Origin: Candidatus Omnitrophota bacterium
GTDB taxonomy: Bacteria; Omnitrophota; Gorgyraeia; 2-02-FULL-51-18
Assembly: GCA_023247955.1 (NCBI GenBank)
Contig: JAHFFL010000012.1
Location: 1 to 13,136, forward strand
DNA length: 13,136 bases
Direction of reading: 5' to 3'
The position numbers were made by a program, and so were the translations under genes. Of this stretch, positions 12,226 through 13,136 are shown one piece after another. The first letter of the stretch is position 1; every line of letters begins with the position of its first letter. The notes under the pieces were generated by a model. It did no database searches, was not told where the DNA came from, and was given only the letters and a program-made list of their open reading frames with translations.

Positions 12226-13136
12226 TTGCTTTTTAAACGATTGGAACTGCTCGGATTTAAGTCTTTCGCGGACAAGACGACGATCGAATTTGACGCGGGC
12301 GTCACGGCCATTGTCGGGCCGAACGGCTGTGGCAAGTCCAATATCTCCGACGCAATACGTTGGATCTTGGGCGAGCAAAGCGCCAAGTCCCTGCGCGGCG
12401 CGCGTATGGAGGACATCATCTTCAACGGCACCGCGACCAAGGAGCCCCTCGGTCTTGCCGAAGCATCGCTCACACTTTCCAATGAATCCCGCCTGTTGCC
12501 GGTGGATTATGAAGAAGTCACGATCGCACGGCGGCTCTACCGCTCGGGCGAGAGCGAATACCTGTTGAATAAAAACGCCGTCCGCCTCCGCGACATTCAC
12601 GAACTCTTGATGGGCACCGGCATCGGCATCGAAAATTATTCGCTTGTTGAGCAGGGCAAAATGGACCGGATCCTGAGCGCCAAGCCCGAGGATCGCCGCG
12701 AAATTTTCGAAGAAGCCGCCGGCATCACGAAGTATAAAAGCAAAAAGAAAGAGGCGCTGCAAAAGCTCGAGCAGACCGAGGCGAATCTTCTGCGCGTGAG
12801 CGACATCATTCAGGAGGTAAAGCGGCAAATCGGCTCGATCGAGCGGCAGGCCAAAAAAGCAGAAAGCTACAAAAAAGAGCTCGAAAAATTAAAAACGCTT
12901 GAGATTGCGGTTGCGTCCAAAGAGTTTCTCCTCTTTCAAAACGATCGCGCCTTGAAGAGCGCGGAGCTGGCGGCGCTGACCGAAGAGGAGCGTCGCCTGA
13001 CCGCCGAGCTGGACGCGCTCGAGCGTGAAGGCGCCGAAGAACGCGCGACGCTTGCCGAAGTCGAAGATGCTTACCGTCGCTCCACCTCCGAAGAAGTTGC
13101 CGCGGTTGCCGACCGGCACCGCTGCCAGGACCGTCT
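12226..13136 (+). CDS. smc: Chromosome segregation protein SMC, N-terminal part (runs off window)
   Basis: SMC is the ATPase of bacterial condensin (with ScpA and ScpB), which organises and segregates chromosomes. The visible 303 codons hold the N-terminal head: LELLGFKSFADKT (6-18), Walker A GPNGCGKS (31-38), the DAIRWILGEQSAKSLRG segment just after it, LLMGTGIG, and YSLVEQGKMDRIL with PEDRREIFEEAAGI (the SMC Q-loop region). A charged, Glu/Lys/Ala-rich coiled coil runs from about residue 165 to the window end. The hinge, second coil, signature motif and Walker B lie outside. The start is TTG at 12226: an in-frame stop at 12199-12201 and the absence of ATG or GTG between them leave it as the only usual start codon. 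A partial SD (AAGG, 12213-12216) precedes it. Confidence 0.95.
   Translation, partial: MLFKRLELLGFKSFADKTTIEFDAGVTAIVGPNGCGKSNISDAIRWILGEQSAKSLRGARMEDIIFNGTATKEPLGLAEASLTLSNESRLLPVDYEEVTIARRLYRSGESEYLLNKNAVRLRDIHELLMGTGIGIENYSLVEQGKMDRILSAKPEDRREIFEEAAGITKYKSKKKEALQKLEQTEANLLRVSDIIQEVKRQIGSIERQAKKAESYKKELEKLKTLEIAVASKEFLLFQNDRALKSAELAALTEEERRLTAELDALEREGAEERATLAEVEDAYRRSTSEEVAAVADRHRCQDR

Noticed and set aside
1..13136. tRNA, rRNA, CRISPR array, insertion sequence, prophage or defence system
   Set aside because: Nothing resembling these was seen by eye; the space is almost fully filled by housekeeping genes.

Overview
The window looks like a piece of bacterial core chromosome (roughly mid-50s % GC by eye) from a diderm lineage. 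An AsmA-like envelope protein argues for an outer membrane. The gene order coaD–DUF177–rpmF–plsX–fabH–fabD–fabG–acpP–fabF–fabI, and the style of the proteins, would fit an uncultivated phylum such as Omnitrophota or a neighbour. That placement is an inference; nothing in the window fixes it.

Layout. Positions 1-173 hold what may be the last codons of an upstream gene, a small hairpin, and an extended -10 promoter. Positions 174-1954 (+) carry a small DUF2905 membrane protein, a TIGR01777-type NAD(P)-dependent epimerase-like protein, and an RdgB/HAM1 nucleotide pyrophosphatase whose reading frame carries an in-frame palindromic insertion. Positions 1951-4458 (-) carry a long AsmA-like envelope protein that converges on rdgB; the two stop codons overlap. 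Positions 4456-4547 are a compact divergent promoter region. Positions 4548-12110 (+) are one tightly packed run of eleven genes: coaD, a DUF177/YceD protein, rpmF, plsX, fabH, fabD, fabG, acpP, fabF, fabI and a DoxX-family membrane protein. Positions 12111-12225 hold a near-consensus promoter, followed by the 5' part of smc, which runs off the window end.

How the genes work together. CoaD makes dephospho-CoA, the precursor of CoA and hence of the ACP phosphopantetheine arm. AcpP carries the growing chain. FabD loads malonate, FabH starts chains, FabF elongates them, and FabG and FabI carry out the two reductions. PlsX passes finished acyl groups toward phospholipid synthesis. The DUF177–rpmF pair ties this run to ribosome production, as in many bacteria. 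No fabZ/fabA dehydratase, acc genes or acpS are present here, so those must lie elsewhere. Several junctions are translationally coupled (4-nt overlaps at coaD/DUF177 and plsX/fabH, 11 nt at fabD/fabG), and no intrinsic terminator is visible inside the run.

Most of the window is ordinary housekeeping DNA, and I do not see a new multi-gene system. The points most worth a second look are the palindromic element inside rdgB, the overlapping -35 regions of the divergent asmA-like and coaD promoters, the two genes predicted to have leaderless mRNAs, and the unusual zinc-knuckle spacing of L32.
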